From: Limnohabitans sp. Rim47
Lineage (GTDB): Bacteria; Pseudomonadota; Gammaproteobacteria; Burkholderiales; Burkholderiaceae_C
Direction of reading: 5' to 3'
Assembly: GCF_001517545.1 (NCBI RefSeq)
Contig: NZ_FBYA01000003.1
Location: forward strand, 463,738 to 526,901
Length of the DNA stretch: 63,164 nucleotides
Numbering within the stretch: position 1 is the stretch's first letter; every line of letters starts with the position of its first letter. The notes below the pieces were generated by a model. That model saw only the letters and a program-made list of their open reading frames with translations. It made no database searches and had not been told where the DNA came from. Made by a program: the position numbers and the translations under genes. Of this stretch, positions 34,072 to 41,504 are shown piece by piece.

Positions 34072-34085
34072 GGATAGCGCTATCC
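34072..34085. promoter_or_regulatory. Distal LacI-type operator, upstream of the regulator gene
   Basis: GGATAGCGCTATCC is a perfect 14-bp palindrome with the same core (GGAnAGCGCTnTCC) as 33962-33979. The centres are 108 bp apart. It lies about 40 bp before the regulator's start, so autoregulation and repression loops are plausible. Confidence 0.8.
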
Positions 34086-34123
34086 TATCGGCAGCTGAAT
34101 TGAATTTTCCTCCGGATTAACCC

Positions 34124-35197
34124 TTGCCCAACACTGTTTCTTCACCTCCCAAGTCCGTCAAAAGCCAACGAGCCACAGGCCGCGTCACCCTGAGTGATGT
34201 GGCCCAAGCCGCGGGCGTCAGCCCCAGCACGGTGTCGCGGGCTTTGCGGGGTGAGCGTGCGGTCGATCCCGCCTTGATTGAGCGCGTCCAGGCGGTCTCC
34301 AGCAAGCTCGGCTATGTGCCCGACCCTGCCGCGCGTGCCTTGGCTTCGCAGCGCAGCAACCATGTGGCCATTTTGATTCCCTTGCTGTCGAATGCCCTGT
34401 TTGTCGACCTGCTGGATGCGGCACAAAAAACTTTGCGTGCAGCCGGCTTCCAGACGCTGATGGGTGTGACCCACTACGACGCCAGCGAAGAGGAGCAATT
34501 GCTGCGCGAGCAATTGCTGCACCGCCCGGCGGGTCTTTTGGTCACCGGGCTAGACCATAACCCGGTCACGCGCAAACTCATGGACAGCAGCCAGGTTCCG
34601 TGTGTGCACTTGATGGATCTGCCCACCAGCAACAGCAACAGCACTGGCACCAACGACGCAGCCCCTTATTGCGTTGGCTTTCGTCAAACCGAGGCGGGCG
34701 CTGCACTGACGCGGCATTTGTTGGCGAGCGGTCGCCAGCGGATTGCGTTTGCGGCAGCACAGCTGGACCCGCGCGTGATGCAGCGGCTGTATGGCTGGCG
34801 CAGTGCATTGCAAGAAGCTGGGGTTTATGAGCCCACCCTGGAGTTCCTCAACCCCGCCCCCTCGTCCCTCGCTTTGGGCGGCGTGATGTTTGAGCAAATC
34901 ATGCAGCAGCGCCCGGCGGTCGATGCCATCTTTTTTTGCAACGACGACTTAGCCCAGGGCGCTTTGATGGCGGCGTTGCGAATGGGTATTTCGGTGCCCT
35001 CACAAGTGGCGATTGCGGGCTTCAACGACCTGACGGGCAGCGATCAAATGTTGCCTGCACTGACCACGGTGCGCACGCCACGCGCCCGAATCGGCGAGGC
35101 GGCAGCACAAATGTTGCTCACGCTCATGCGGGGTGAGGCACCTGAATTGCCGCAACTTGACTTGGGCTTTGAAATCATTCAACGCCAAAGCACCTGA
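34124..35197 (+). CDS. LacI-family regulator of the gluconate operon (GntR type)
   Basis: A 357-residue protein. Residues about 22-42 form the LacI HTH (V-T-L-S-D-V-A-Q-A-A-G-V-S-P-S-T-V-S-R-A) followed by the hinge helix D-P-A-A-R-A-L-A. The rest is a periplasmic-binding-like core with V-A-I-L-I-P-L-L-S-N-A-L near 76 and A-I-F-F-C-N-D-D-L-A-Q near 270. A TTG start is used; no better start or ribosome site is seen. It is divergent from the gluconate operon with two matching palindromes between. The inducer is probably gluconate or 6-phosphogluconate. Confidence 0.9.
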   Translation: MPNTVSSPPKSVKSQRATGRVTLSDVAQAAGVSPSTVSRALRGERAVDPALIERVQAVSSKLGYVPDPAARALASQRSNHVAILIPLLSNALFVDLLDAAQKTLRAAGFQTLMGVTHYDASEEEQLLREQLLHRPAGLLVTGLDHNPVTRKLMDSSQVPCVHLMDLPTSNSNSTGTNDAAPYCVGFRQTEAGAALTRHLLASGRQRIAFAAAQLDPRVMQRLYGWRSALQEAGVYEPTLEFLNPAPSSLALGGVMFEQIMQQRPAVDAIFFCNDDLAQGALMAALRMGISVPSQVAIAGFNDLTGSDQMLPALTTVRTPRARIGEAAAQMLLTLMRGEAPELPQLDLGFEIIQRQST

Positions 35198-35237
35198 GCT
35201 ATTTTGGGGAGAGAAATCCCCTCTCGCGACGGCTGGT

Positions 35238-36212
35238 TCAGCGCGGACCGTGCAGCACGTTGATCAGTGCCTCGCCCCGGCTCAGCCGAGCAATGTTGTC
35301 GGCCAAAGTTTCTTGACGACGGCGCACCGTGCCCGAGGTCCAGCCTGACATGTGCGGCGTCATCAGCACATTGTCCAGCGCCGCAAAGTCGTATTGCGAA
35401 GGTGCGCATTCGGTCTGTGTGGGCGTGGGGTATTGGTACCAGGTGTCGATCACGGCCCCGCCGATTTGACGCGAGGCGAGTGCGTCGTAAAGTGCTTTTT
35501 CGTCAATCACCGCGCCGCGGCCTACGTTCATCAGCACCGCATCGGGTCGCATGGCGGCGATGGCCAGCGCATCCACCAAGCCTTTGGTGTTGTCGGTCAG
35601 CGGCAAGCTCACCACCACAGCGTCGACCGATCCCATGAAGTCGTGCAGCGCGTCGAGCGTCCAGCTTTGGTCAACGCTGGGGTGTTGAATGGGGCTGCGG
35701 TTGGCCACATGCACCCGCATGCCCATGGCTTTGGCGCGTTGTGCCACGGTTTGGGCAATGTGGCCGAAACCGAGCAGGCCAATCGTTTGCGCACCCAGCT
35801 CGGTGCGCAAAGCGGTTGGACGGCCTGCCCAGTAGGTCCAGCGTTGCTGGCGCAAGTCCTGGTCAGCCCGTGCCAGCGGCACATGGCGCATCAGCAGGGC
35901 GGCGATCACGTATTCGGCAATGGCGTTTTCGTGGCCAAAGCAATTGGCCAGGGTGCACTGCGCGGGCAGCAGTGCGGTGTTGACCGCATCCGTGCCTGCG
36001 GCTGGGGCATGAAACAGGCGGGCCTTGAGCGGCACGGGCATGCCGCTTTGTAGCTTGATGCCCACCACCACATCGGCGCTTTCGTAGTGCGCCTGTTCGC
36101 CGGGCAGGTCGAGGGCATCGCTCAAGTCGAGAATCTGGTGCTCAGCGGCGATCAGTTGTTGAAAGCCTTGGCGAAAATTGGCGGCGTTTTGGCCGTGGAA
36201 AACGATTTTCAT
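35238..36212 (-). CDS. D-2-hydroxyacid dehydrogenase-family protein with altered catalytic Glu
   Basis: A 324-residue protein starting M-K-I-V-F-H-G. G-L-L-G-F-G-H-I-A-Q-T-V binds the cofactor, N-V-G-R-G-A-V-I-D holds the catalytic Arg, and T-P-H-M-S-G-W-T the His. Where most members read D-V-F-x-x-E-P, this one has D-T-W-Y-Q-Y-P, so the Glu partner of the His is replaced by Tyr. It is convergent with the LacI-type gene and not in the gluconate operon. Activity on hydroxypyruvate, glyoxylate or another 2-keto acid is possible but unproved. Confidence 0.82.
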   Translation of the reverse strand: MKIVFHGQNAANFRQGFQQLIAAEHQILDLSDALDLPGEQAHYESADVVVGIKLQSGMPVPLKARLFHAPAAGTDAVNTALLPAQCTLANCFGHENAIAEYVIAALLMRHVPLARADQDLRQQRWTYWAGRPTALRTELGAQTIGLLGFGHIAQTVAQRAKAMGMRVHVANRSPIQHPSVDQSWTLDALHDFMGSVDAVVVSLPLTDNTKGLVDALAIAAMRPDAVLMNVGRGAVIDEKALYDALASRQIGGAVIDTWYQYPTPTQTECAPSQYDFAALDNVLMTPHMSGWTSGTVRRRQETLADNIARLSRGEALINVLHGPR

Positions 36213-36363
36213 GGGAAATGTGGTCCTGTTGTCTCGTGTCGGTATTTGTGTTGCATGGGACGTCAACTGAGCAAGACTATGCCAGATGCACTGCGCACGT
36301 CGTCAGGCCCGGTGACGGCTCGGCGACAATCGTGCTTTCCTATTTCTCACGAGACACACCGTC

Positions 36364-36747
36364 ATGACGCAGCTGAAAAAAGTCATTCTCTTTACCGATA
36401 CCGATGGACGCGCACGCTTTCGCGACGAATTTGTGGCCCTGACCGAAGGCACGCCACAAAGCCAGTTATCGGCCTTGATGCCGGCGGCTGCGTGCCAGTT
36501 GCGACAAAGCCCGGTGGGTTTTCGCAGCACGTTTCATTGCTCGGGAAATCCGCAGTGGCTGTTCGTGCTGGGCGGGCAGATGGAGATTTTTTTGCAAGAC
36601 GGCAGCTCGCGCATTTTTGGGCCTGGCGAGTTTTTCTATTCAGCCGACACCTTGCCTGAAGGTGCCACGTTTGACGCCACGGTGCATGGCCACTGGAGCC
36701 GTCAAGTCGGCCCCGATCCGCTGGTGACCTTGTTCGTGCGCGACTGA
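36364..36747 (+). CDS. Small cupin-like protein
   Basis: A 127-residue protein preceded by CACGAGACACACCGTC, with no clear ribosome site. The segment W-L-F-V-L-G-G-Q-M-E-I-F-L-Q-D-G followed by I-F-G-P-G-E-F-F-Y looks like the first half of a cupin barrel, and G-A-T-F-D-A-T-V-H-G-H-W the second. The usual metal-binding His pair is weak (H-G-H near the end). Function unknown; it is monocistronic between convergent or divergent genes. Confidence 0.7.
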   Translation: MTQLKKVILFTDTDGRARFRDEFVALTEGTPQSQLSALMPAAACQLRQSPVGFRSTFHCSGNPQWLFVLGGQMEIFLQDGSSRIFGPGEFFYSADTLPEGATFDATVHGHWSRQVGPDPLVTLFVRD

Positions 36748-36776
36748 TTGACCCTAGGCTGAAGCGCTCGATTTGG

Positions 36777-36803
36777 GCATCCCGCGCTCGACCTGGAATG
36801 ACA
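36777..36803. repeat. Degenerate member of the dispersed palindrome family
   Basis: The sequence gcatcccgcgctcgacctgg followed by aatgaca resembles the other units (ATCCCGC, spacer, TGACA) but the right arm is eroded. It is close to the rhlE terminator. Confidence 0.35.
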
Positions 36804-36805
36804 AA

Positions 36806-36833
36806 TAAAAAGAGCCCACATGTTGCGGGCTCT
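36806..36833 (-). terminator. Terminator of the rhlE-type helicase gene
   Basis: On the minus strand, AGAGCCC (complement of 36827-36833) pairs with GGGCTCT (36811-36817) and is followed by a T5 run, just 22 bp after the helicase stop. Confidence 0.85.
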
Positions 36834-36854
36834 GTTCATGGGGCAAGGCGCTGA

Positions 36855-38720
36855 TCAGCGACCGAATCCACGGCCACCGCCGCCACCGCCAAAGCCGCGG
36901 TTGCCACCGCCGTTGCCGCCGCCATAACCACCACCGCCACCACCGCCACCGCCACGGCGGCGGTTGCCGCTGGCCAGGCTGTCAATGCTGGTGCGTGTCG
37001 GGTCAGGTTGGCCGCTGGTGCGAACAGGGTTGCGGTTGGGCAAATCCAGACGCGCAAACTGCGTGGTTTTTAAGGGGTCGATGTGGCGTGGCAACTCGTC
37101 GCCATCGTTGCGACGGCGGTCTTGACCGCCTTGGCCGCCTTGACCACCACGGCCGGGACCGCGGCCCTCAGGACGTGGACCACGCGGTGCGGGACGGCCT
37201 TGGCCATCGCCACGGTTGTCAAAACGCGGGTCGCCACGTTGTTCTTGACCGCGCCCACCTTCACGACCGCCTTCACGGCGACCATCGCCTTGGCCTTCAA
37301 AGCGCGGCGCGCCTTGTGGGCCATTGCGGCGTGATGGAGGAGGACCATTGCGCGATGGACGGGCAGGGCCCTGGCCTTCGCCGCGGGCTTGACGGGGACC
37401 ACCGCCGCCGCCACCGTTACCACCGCCCACAGCGACTTTGTTGTCTCGGATGCGTTGCATCATGTCTTGGCGTGCGGCCTTGGCGGCTGCGGCCATCACA
37501 TCACGGCTTGGTGGCTTGCCTGCGCCGCCCCACAGGGTCTGACGCCCCATGGCGATGGGCTCGGCCACTTCACCGGCGTCGGGGCCAAAGCCTTCGAGCA
37601 GTTGCACTGGAATCTCTTGCTTGGTGAAGCGCTCGATGTCCATCATGAAGCCTTCTTCGTCCAGACAGACCAGGCTCACGGCCTCGCCGCTGGCACCCGC
37701 ACGGCCTGTGCGGCCAATGCGGTGCACGTAGTCTTCCGACACGTTCGGGATTTCAAAGTTCACGACGTGCGGCAAGTCTTCGATGTCGATGCCGCGGGCT
37801 GCAATGTCGGTGGCCACCAGTGCGCGGATCTCGCCACTCTTGAAACCGGCCAGCGCTTGGGTGCGGGCGGTCTGGCTTTTGTTGCCGTGCAAAGCCATGG
37901 ACTTGACGCCATTTTTGGTCAAGAAGTCGGCCACATTGTTGGCACCAAACTTGGTGCGCGTGAACACCAGCACCTGGCTCCAGTCGTGCTTTTGGATGAT
38001 GTGCAGCAGCACGTCTTTTTTCTTGTTGCGGCCCACGGGGTGGATCACTTGCGTGATGCGCTGCACCGTGGTGTTGCTGGGCGTGACCTGAATGCTTTGC
38101 GGGTTCTTGAGCAAGTTGCCCGCCAGCTCGCGGATTTCGTCGCTGAAGGTGGCCGAGAACAACAAGCTCTGCTTGTCTTTCGGTACCAAAGCCAGCACTT
38201 TTTTCACGTCATGGATGAAGCCCATGTCCAGCATGCGGTCAGCTTCGTCGAGCACCAGAATTTCGATGCTGGACAAGTCCAGGAAGCCCTGGCCTTGCAG
38301 ATCAAGTAAACGGCCCGGTGTGGCCACCAAAATGTCCACGCCTTTTTTGATCTTGCTGATTTGTGGGTTCATGCCCACGCCACCAAAAATCACGGTGGAG
38401 TCGAGTTGCAGGTATTTGCCATAGTCGCGTACCGACTCTTCAACCTGAGCGGCCAATTCGCGGGTGGGCGTGAGCACCAAAGCGCGGATGGCTTTGCCGC
38501 CGAAGCGGTTTTTGCCCGGCTCGCTCAAGCTCAGCTTGTGCAGCAGGGGCAATGTGAACGCGGCGGTTTTGCCGGTGCCGGTTTGCGCACCGGCCAACAA
38601 GTCTTGTCCGGCCAGAACGGCAGGAATCGCTTGCGCCTGAATAGGGGTGGGGGTTTCGTAACCGAGCTCGCGCACGGCTTGCATGATGGCCGGAGCCAGA
38701 TTCAATTCATCAAAGTTCAT
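36855..38720 (-). CDS. rhlE: DEAD-box ATP-dependent RNA helicase, RhlE type, with long RG-rich tail
   Basis: A 621-residue protein. The N-terminal F-x-x-L-N-L and P-T-P-I-Q form the Q motif; A-Q-T-G-T-G-K-T (I), P-T-R-E-L (Ia), V-L-D-E-A-D-R-M (II), F-S-A-T-F (III) and H-R-I-G-R-T-G-R (VI) complete the ATPase-helicase core to about residue 370. The remaining 220 residues are rich in Arg, Gly and Pro with many RG and GG repeats, an RNA-binding disordered tail. Such helicases act in ribosome assembly, mRNA decay and cold adaptation. The family core is certain; rhlE versus a close paralogue is less sure. Confidence 0.9.
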   Translation of the reverse strand: MNFDELNLAPAIMQAVRELGYETPTPIQAQAIPAVLAGQDLLAGAQTGTGKTAAFTLPLLHKLSLSEPGKNRFGGKAIRALVLTPTRELAAQVEESVRDYGKYLQLDSTVIFGGVGMNPQISKIKKGVDILVATPGRLLDLQGQGFLDLSSIEILVLDEADRMLDMGFIHDVKKVLALVPKDKQSLLFSATFSDEIRELAGNLLKNPQSIQVTPSNTTVQRITQVIHPVGRNKKKDVLLHIIQKHDWSQVLVFTRTKFGANNVADFLTKNGVKSMALHGNKSQTARTQALAGFKSGEIRALVATDIAARGIDIEDLPHVVNFEIPNVSEDYVHRIGRTGRAGASGEAVSLVCLDEEGFMMDIERFTKQEIPVQLLEGFGPDAGEVAEPIAMGRQTLWGGAGKPPSRDVMAAAAKAARQDMMQRIRDNKVAVGGGNGGGGGGPRQARGEGQGPARPSRNGPPPSRRNGPQGAPRFEGQGDGRREGGREGGRGQEQRGDPRFDNRGDGQGRPAPRGPRPEGRGPGRGGQGGQGGQDRRRNDGDELPRHIDPLKTTQFARLDLPNRNPVRTSGQPDPTRTSIDSLASGNRRRGGGGGGGGGYGGGNGGGNRGFGGGGGGRGFGR

Positions 38721-39056
38721 TTTTCACAGAGCGCCACGTCCGGCGCAGGTATCGGCTCATTCAACTGCGTTTGGCAGTTACCAGAGTTGGCCGATAAGTC
38801 TTAAGGTGGGCATGGAAACCGCAGGCGCTTGTTTTGAGCGTTGCCCGGGTCAGGCCCCAGCAGAAGTGCTGATGTTGTAGCAACTGGAGGCCACAACGGC
38901 GTGCATTGTCGCACAAAGCCCGGCAAGGCCGCGATGTGTTCACTTGTCGGTGAGCCTGTCGCCTTCGGGTCATGGGTTCAAACCCCAATTCAAAGATGCA
39001 TGAGGTGGCCATAGACTGCAATGTTTATTCTTCTGTTTTCATACCGGTCAATCCCT
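38721..39056. other. Intergenic region between rhlE and the Bug-protein gene
   Basis: This 336-bp stretch separates divergent genes. It holds the leader of the helicase, with a small hairpin AACTGC/GCAGTT (38763-38779). A tRNA-like T-loop (GGGTTCAAACCCC) occurs near 38973, but no acceptor or anticodon arm fits. No gene is supported here. Confidence 0.6.
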
Positions 39057-40064
39057 ATGCCCATGCAACAAAACAAGCCACGTCGACATTTCCTGAAAGC
39101 CGCCACAGCGGTGGCGACCACCGCCTTGGGCAGCAGTGCCTTGCTGAGCGCCGCTTGGGCGCAAGCCAAGTGGCCCGCCAAACCCATTCGGATCATCGTG
39201 GCCTTTCCGCCCGGCGGCCTGACCGACGCCTTGGCCCGCAGTTATGGCGAGCACCTTTCCGGCAAGCTGGGGGTGCCGGTGGTGATCGACAACAAACCCG
39301 GCGCTGGAGCCATCATCGGCATCGATGCGGCCGCCAAATCACCCGCCGACGGCTACACCTTGGTCATGAGCACCTCGGGCACCTTTTGGCAAAACCGCAT
39401 TTTGTATTCCAAGCTGCCCTACAACCTCGACAAAGACCTGACGCCCGTCACCGTGTTCCCCTCAGGCCCTTTGGTGGTGGGCATCAACGACAAAATTCCG
39501 GCCAACAACATGGCCGAATTTGTGGCTTGGGCCAAAAAGAACCCCACCTCGATGGGCACCTATGCGCCGGGCTCTTACCCGCACATGGTGGCCGACCAAA
39601 CCAACCGCATCCACGGCACCCAAATCCAGTCGGTGCATTACCGGGGCGAAGCGCCCATGTGGCTCGACGTGGCCTCGGGCCAATCGCAAATTGCGGTGGG
39701 CAGCTACCTGGCCTTCAATGCCGTAGCCAGCCGAGGCGTGCGTGCCATTGGCGTGACTGGCAGCTACCGCTCGCCCAAGCTGCCCAATGTGCCCACCCTC
39801 ATGGAACAAGGCGACACCGCCAAGCTCGTCACGCTGGAAGGCGGACTGCCCCTGGTGGCCCCAGCGGGCACGCCCGAGGCTGTGCTCAAACTCTTGGCCG
39901 ATGAAGCCGTGGCTTGGTCCAATACCGACAAAGCGGCCAAATTGCGCGAAACCTTCGCCATCCCCAATAAGCCCAAAAACCTGGCAGACACCCGTAAAGA
40001 CTGGGAAGGCGAAGTGCCCGTCTGGATCAAGCTGGCGGTCGATCTGGGGATCAAGCTGGACTGA
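39057..40064 (+). CDS. Bug-family (TctC-type) tripartite tricarboxylate binding protein, Tat-type signal
   Basis: A 335-residue periplasmic protein. The N-terminus P-R-R-H-F-L-K-A-A-T-A is a twin-arginine signal followed by A-L-G-S-S-A-L-L-S and cleavage near A-W-A-Q-A. The mature protein shows W-P-x-K-P-I-R-I-I-V-A-F-P-P-G-G and V-I-D-N-K-P-G-A-G-A-I-I-G, hallmark Bug loops. No TctA/TctB permease genes are next to it, so it is an orphan, as is common in Burkholderiales. Its ligand (a carboxylate in known members) is unknown. Confidence 0.92.
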   Translation: MPMQQNKPRRHFLKAATAVATTALGSSALLSAAWAQAKWPAKPIRIIVAFPPGGLTDALARSYGEHLSGKLGVPVVIDNKPGAGAIIGIDAAAKSPADGYTLVMSTSGTFWQNRILYSKLPYNLDKDLTPVTVFPSGPLVVGINDKIPANNMAEFVAWAKKNPTSMGTYAPGSYPHMVADQTNRIHGTQIQSVHYRGEAPMWLDVASGQSQIAVGSYLAFNAVASRGVRAIGVTGSYRSPKLPNVPTLMEQGDTAKLVTLEGGLPLVAPAGTPEAVLKLLADEAVAWSNTDKAAKLRETFAIPNKPKNLADTRKDWEGEVPVWIKLAVDLGIKLD

Positions 40065-40170
40065 TTGCAGCGCCTGTGCAAGAGAAGCGCCTCCATGGGG
40101 TGCTGATCTTGCTAAATGTGGGTGGTTTTGGCCTCTACAGAGGGTCAACCTTGCGGTTTAATCTCGACCT

Positions 40171-41367
40171 ATGAACAAAACCGACCAACTGAGTTTTTTC
40201 GACTTTGATGCTGCACCCGTTGCCGCGAAATCCGTCAAATCGTCCAAGCCTGTTAAAGCTGTTGTGTCTTCCAGCGCGTCTGAGCCCGTGGTCACGACGG
40301 TGGACATGCTCGCAGAAATGCCTGCAAAAGTGCCCGCAGGAGTGCCCGCCGAGGTACCTGAGTCGGAAGTGCCTGAACGGGTATCTGACAAGCAGACTGA
40401 GCGGACTCAGCCGAAGGTCGCTGAGGCCCTTGCTGTTCCCCCATCCGAGCGTTCGGTTGACGCTGATGCCGACCCCGAAGCCATGGCCCAAACCTTGGCG
40501 CAGCACCCGGACTTTCGCGTGCTTCGGCGCTTGGTGCCTTGCACAGACTATGGCGGTCTGCATGGCCAGCCCACCCAGCGCGTGATCGTGCTGGACACCG
40601 AAACCACCGGGCTGGACAGCAAGAGCGAAAAGGTCATCGAGCTGGCCATGTTGTCGGTGTTGATTGACGCCAACACGGGTTTGCCGGTGGGGCCGGTGAC
40701 CATTTACGAATCGTTTGAAGACCCCGGCAAGCCGATTCCACCGCAGATCACCGAGATCACCGGCATCGACGACAGCATGGTGCAGGGGCAGCGCATCGAC
40801 GATGCCGCTGTGACGGCGATGGTGGCGCAGGCCGACTTGATCGTGGCGCACAACGCCGGGTTTGACAGGCCATTTGTTGAAGGCCGCTGGCCGGTGTTTG
40901 CGGGCAAGGCCTGGGGCTGTTCTTTTCAGGGCATCGACTGGAAGAAAGAGGGCAGTGGCTCGGCCAAGTTGGAGTTTTTGGCGTCCGAGCGCGGTTGGTT
41001 TTACGACGCGCACCGGGCACAGGTCGATTGCCATGCCTTGTTGCAGGTGCTGGCTTCGCCGCTGGCCGATGGTCAAACCGGTTTGTCGCGCCTTTTAGCG
41101 GGTGCCGGACAGACGCGCTACAAACTGCGTGCCACGGGTGCGCCGTTTGAGGCCAAAGACAAGCTCAAGTCGCGTGGTTACCGCTGGGACGGCGAAGGCC
41201 GGGTTTGGTGGTGCAGTCTGGCCTCAGACGAGTCGCTGGACGCCGAATGTGCCTGGCTGCGGGCCGAGGTCTATGGCACGCGCAGCGCCCGGGTGCAGCT
41301 CGAAGCGTTGAACAGCTTGGTGCAGTTTTCCAGCCGTTCAGGCAAGTTGTCCGAGCGCTCGGTCTGA
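40171..41367 (+). CDS. DnaQ-like 3'-5' exonuclease-domain protein with long linker
   Basis: A 398-residue protein. Residues 1-110 are low complexity with repeated V-P-A-x-V-P units, predicting a flexible linker. The exonuclease domain starts near 135: V-L-D-T-E-T-T-G-L-D (ExoI), A-H-N-A-G-F-D-R-P-F (ExoII) and H-R-A-Q-V-D-C (ExoIII, DEDDh type). The C-terminal 100 residues (Y-K-L-R-A-T-G-A-P-F-E and R-G-Y-R-W-D-G-E-G-R-V-W-W) are a conserved small domain. It starts with a Q-L-S-F-F-D-F-D motif that resembles beta-clamp-binding peptides (Q-x-x-x-F-F); that is inference. Confidence 0.82.
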   Translation: MNKTDQLSFFDFDAAPVAAKSVKSSKPVKAVVSSSASEPVVTTVDMLAEMPAKVPAGVPAEVPESEVPERVSDKQTERTQPKVAEALAVPPSERSVDADADPEAMAQTLAQHPDFRVLRRLVPCTDYGGLHGQPTQRVIVLDTETTGLDSKSEKVIELAMLSVLIDANTGLPVGPVTIYESFEDPGKPIPPQITEITGIDDSMVQGQRIDDAAVTAMVAQADLIVAHNAGFDRPFVEGRWPVFAGKAWGCSFQGIDWKKEGSGSAKLEFLASERGWFYDAHRAQVDCHALLQVLASPLADGQTGLSRLLAGAGQTRYKLRATGAPFEAKDKLKSRGYRWDGEGRVWWCSLASDESLDAECAWLRAEVYGTRSARVQLEALNSLVQFSSRSGKLSERSV

Positions 41368-41447
41368 TTTTTCTCTGTTCAGCCTGGCAAGCTGGGATAA
41401 TGCCGGGTTGCATACACCGCAACTGAGCCCATATGCAGGGCTGCGGT

Positions 41448-41489
41448 GCAGAGCTGACACCCTTGGGGTGATGGGTCTCTGCCCTTTTT
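41448..41489 (+). promoter_or_regulatory. Terminator-like hairpin in the leader before ettA
   Basis: GCAGAG (41448-41453) pairs with CTCTGC (41477-41482), enclosing an inner stem CACCC/GGGTG (41458-41470), then CCTTTTT. It sits 16 bp before the ettA start. It may terminate the exonuclease transcript or act as a leader attenuator for ettA. The weak -10-like GATAAT at 41396-41401 would put it inside the ettA leader. Confidence 0.55.
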
Positions 41490-41504
41490 AATTCAGGTTT
41501 ACAC

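Noticed and set aside
35205..35225. GGGGA/TCCCC hairpin between the LacI gene and the convergent dehydrogenase
   Set aside because: The stem is only five pairs with no T-run, too weak to call a terminator.
38960..39000. tRNA-like T-arm (GGGTTCAAACCCC) upstream of the Bug-protein gene
   Set aside because: No matching acceptor stem, anticodon arm or CCA end could be drawn; only a four-pair stem supports the T-loop.
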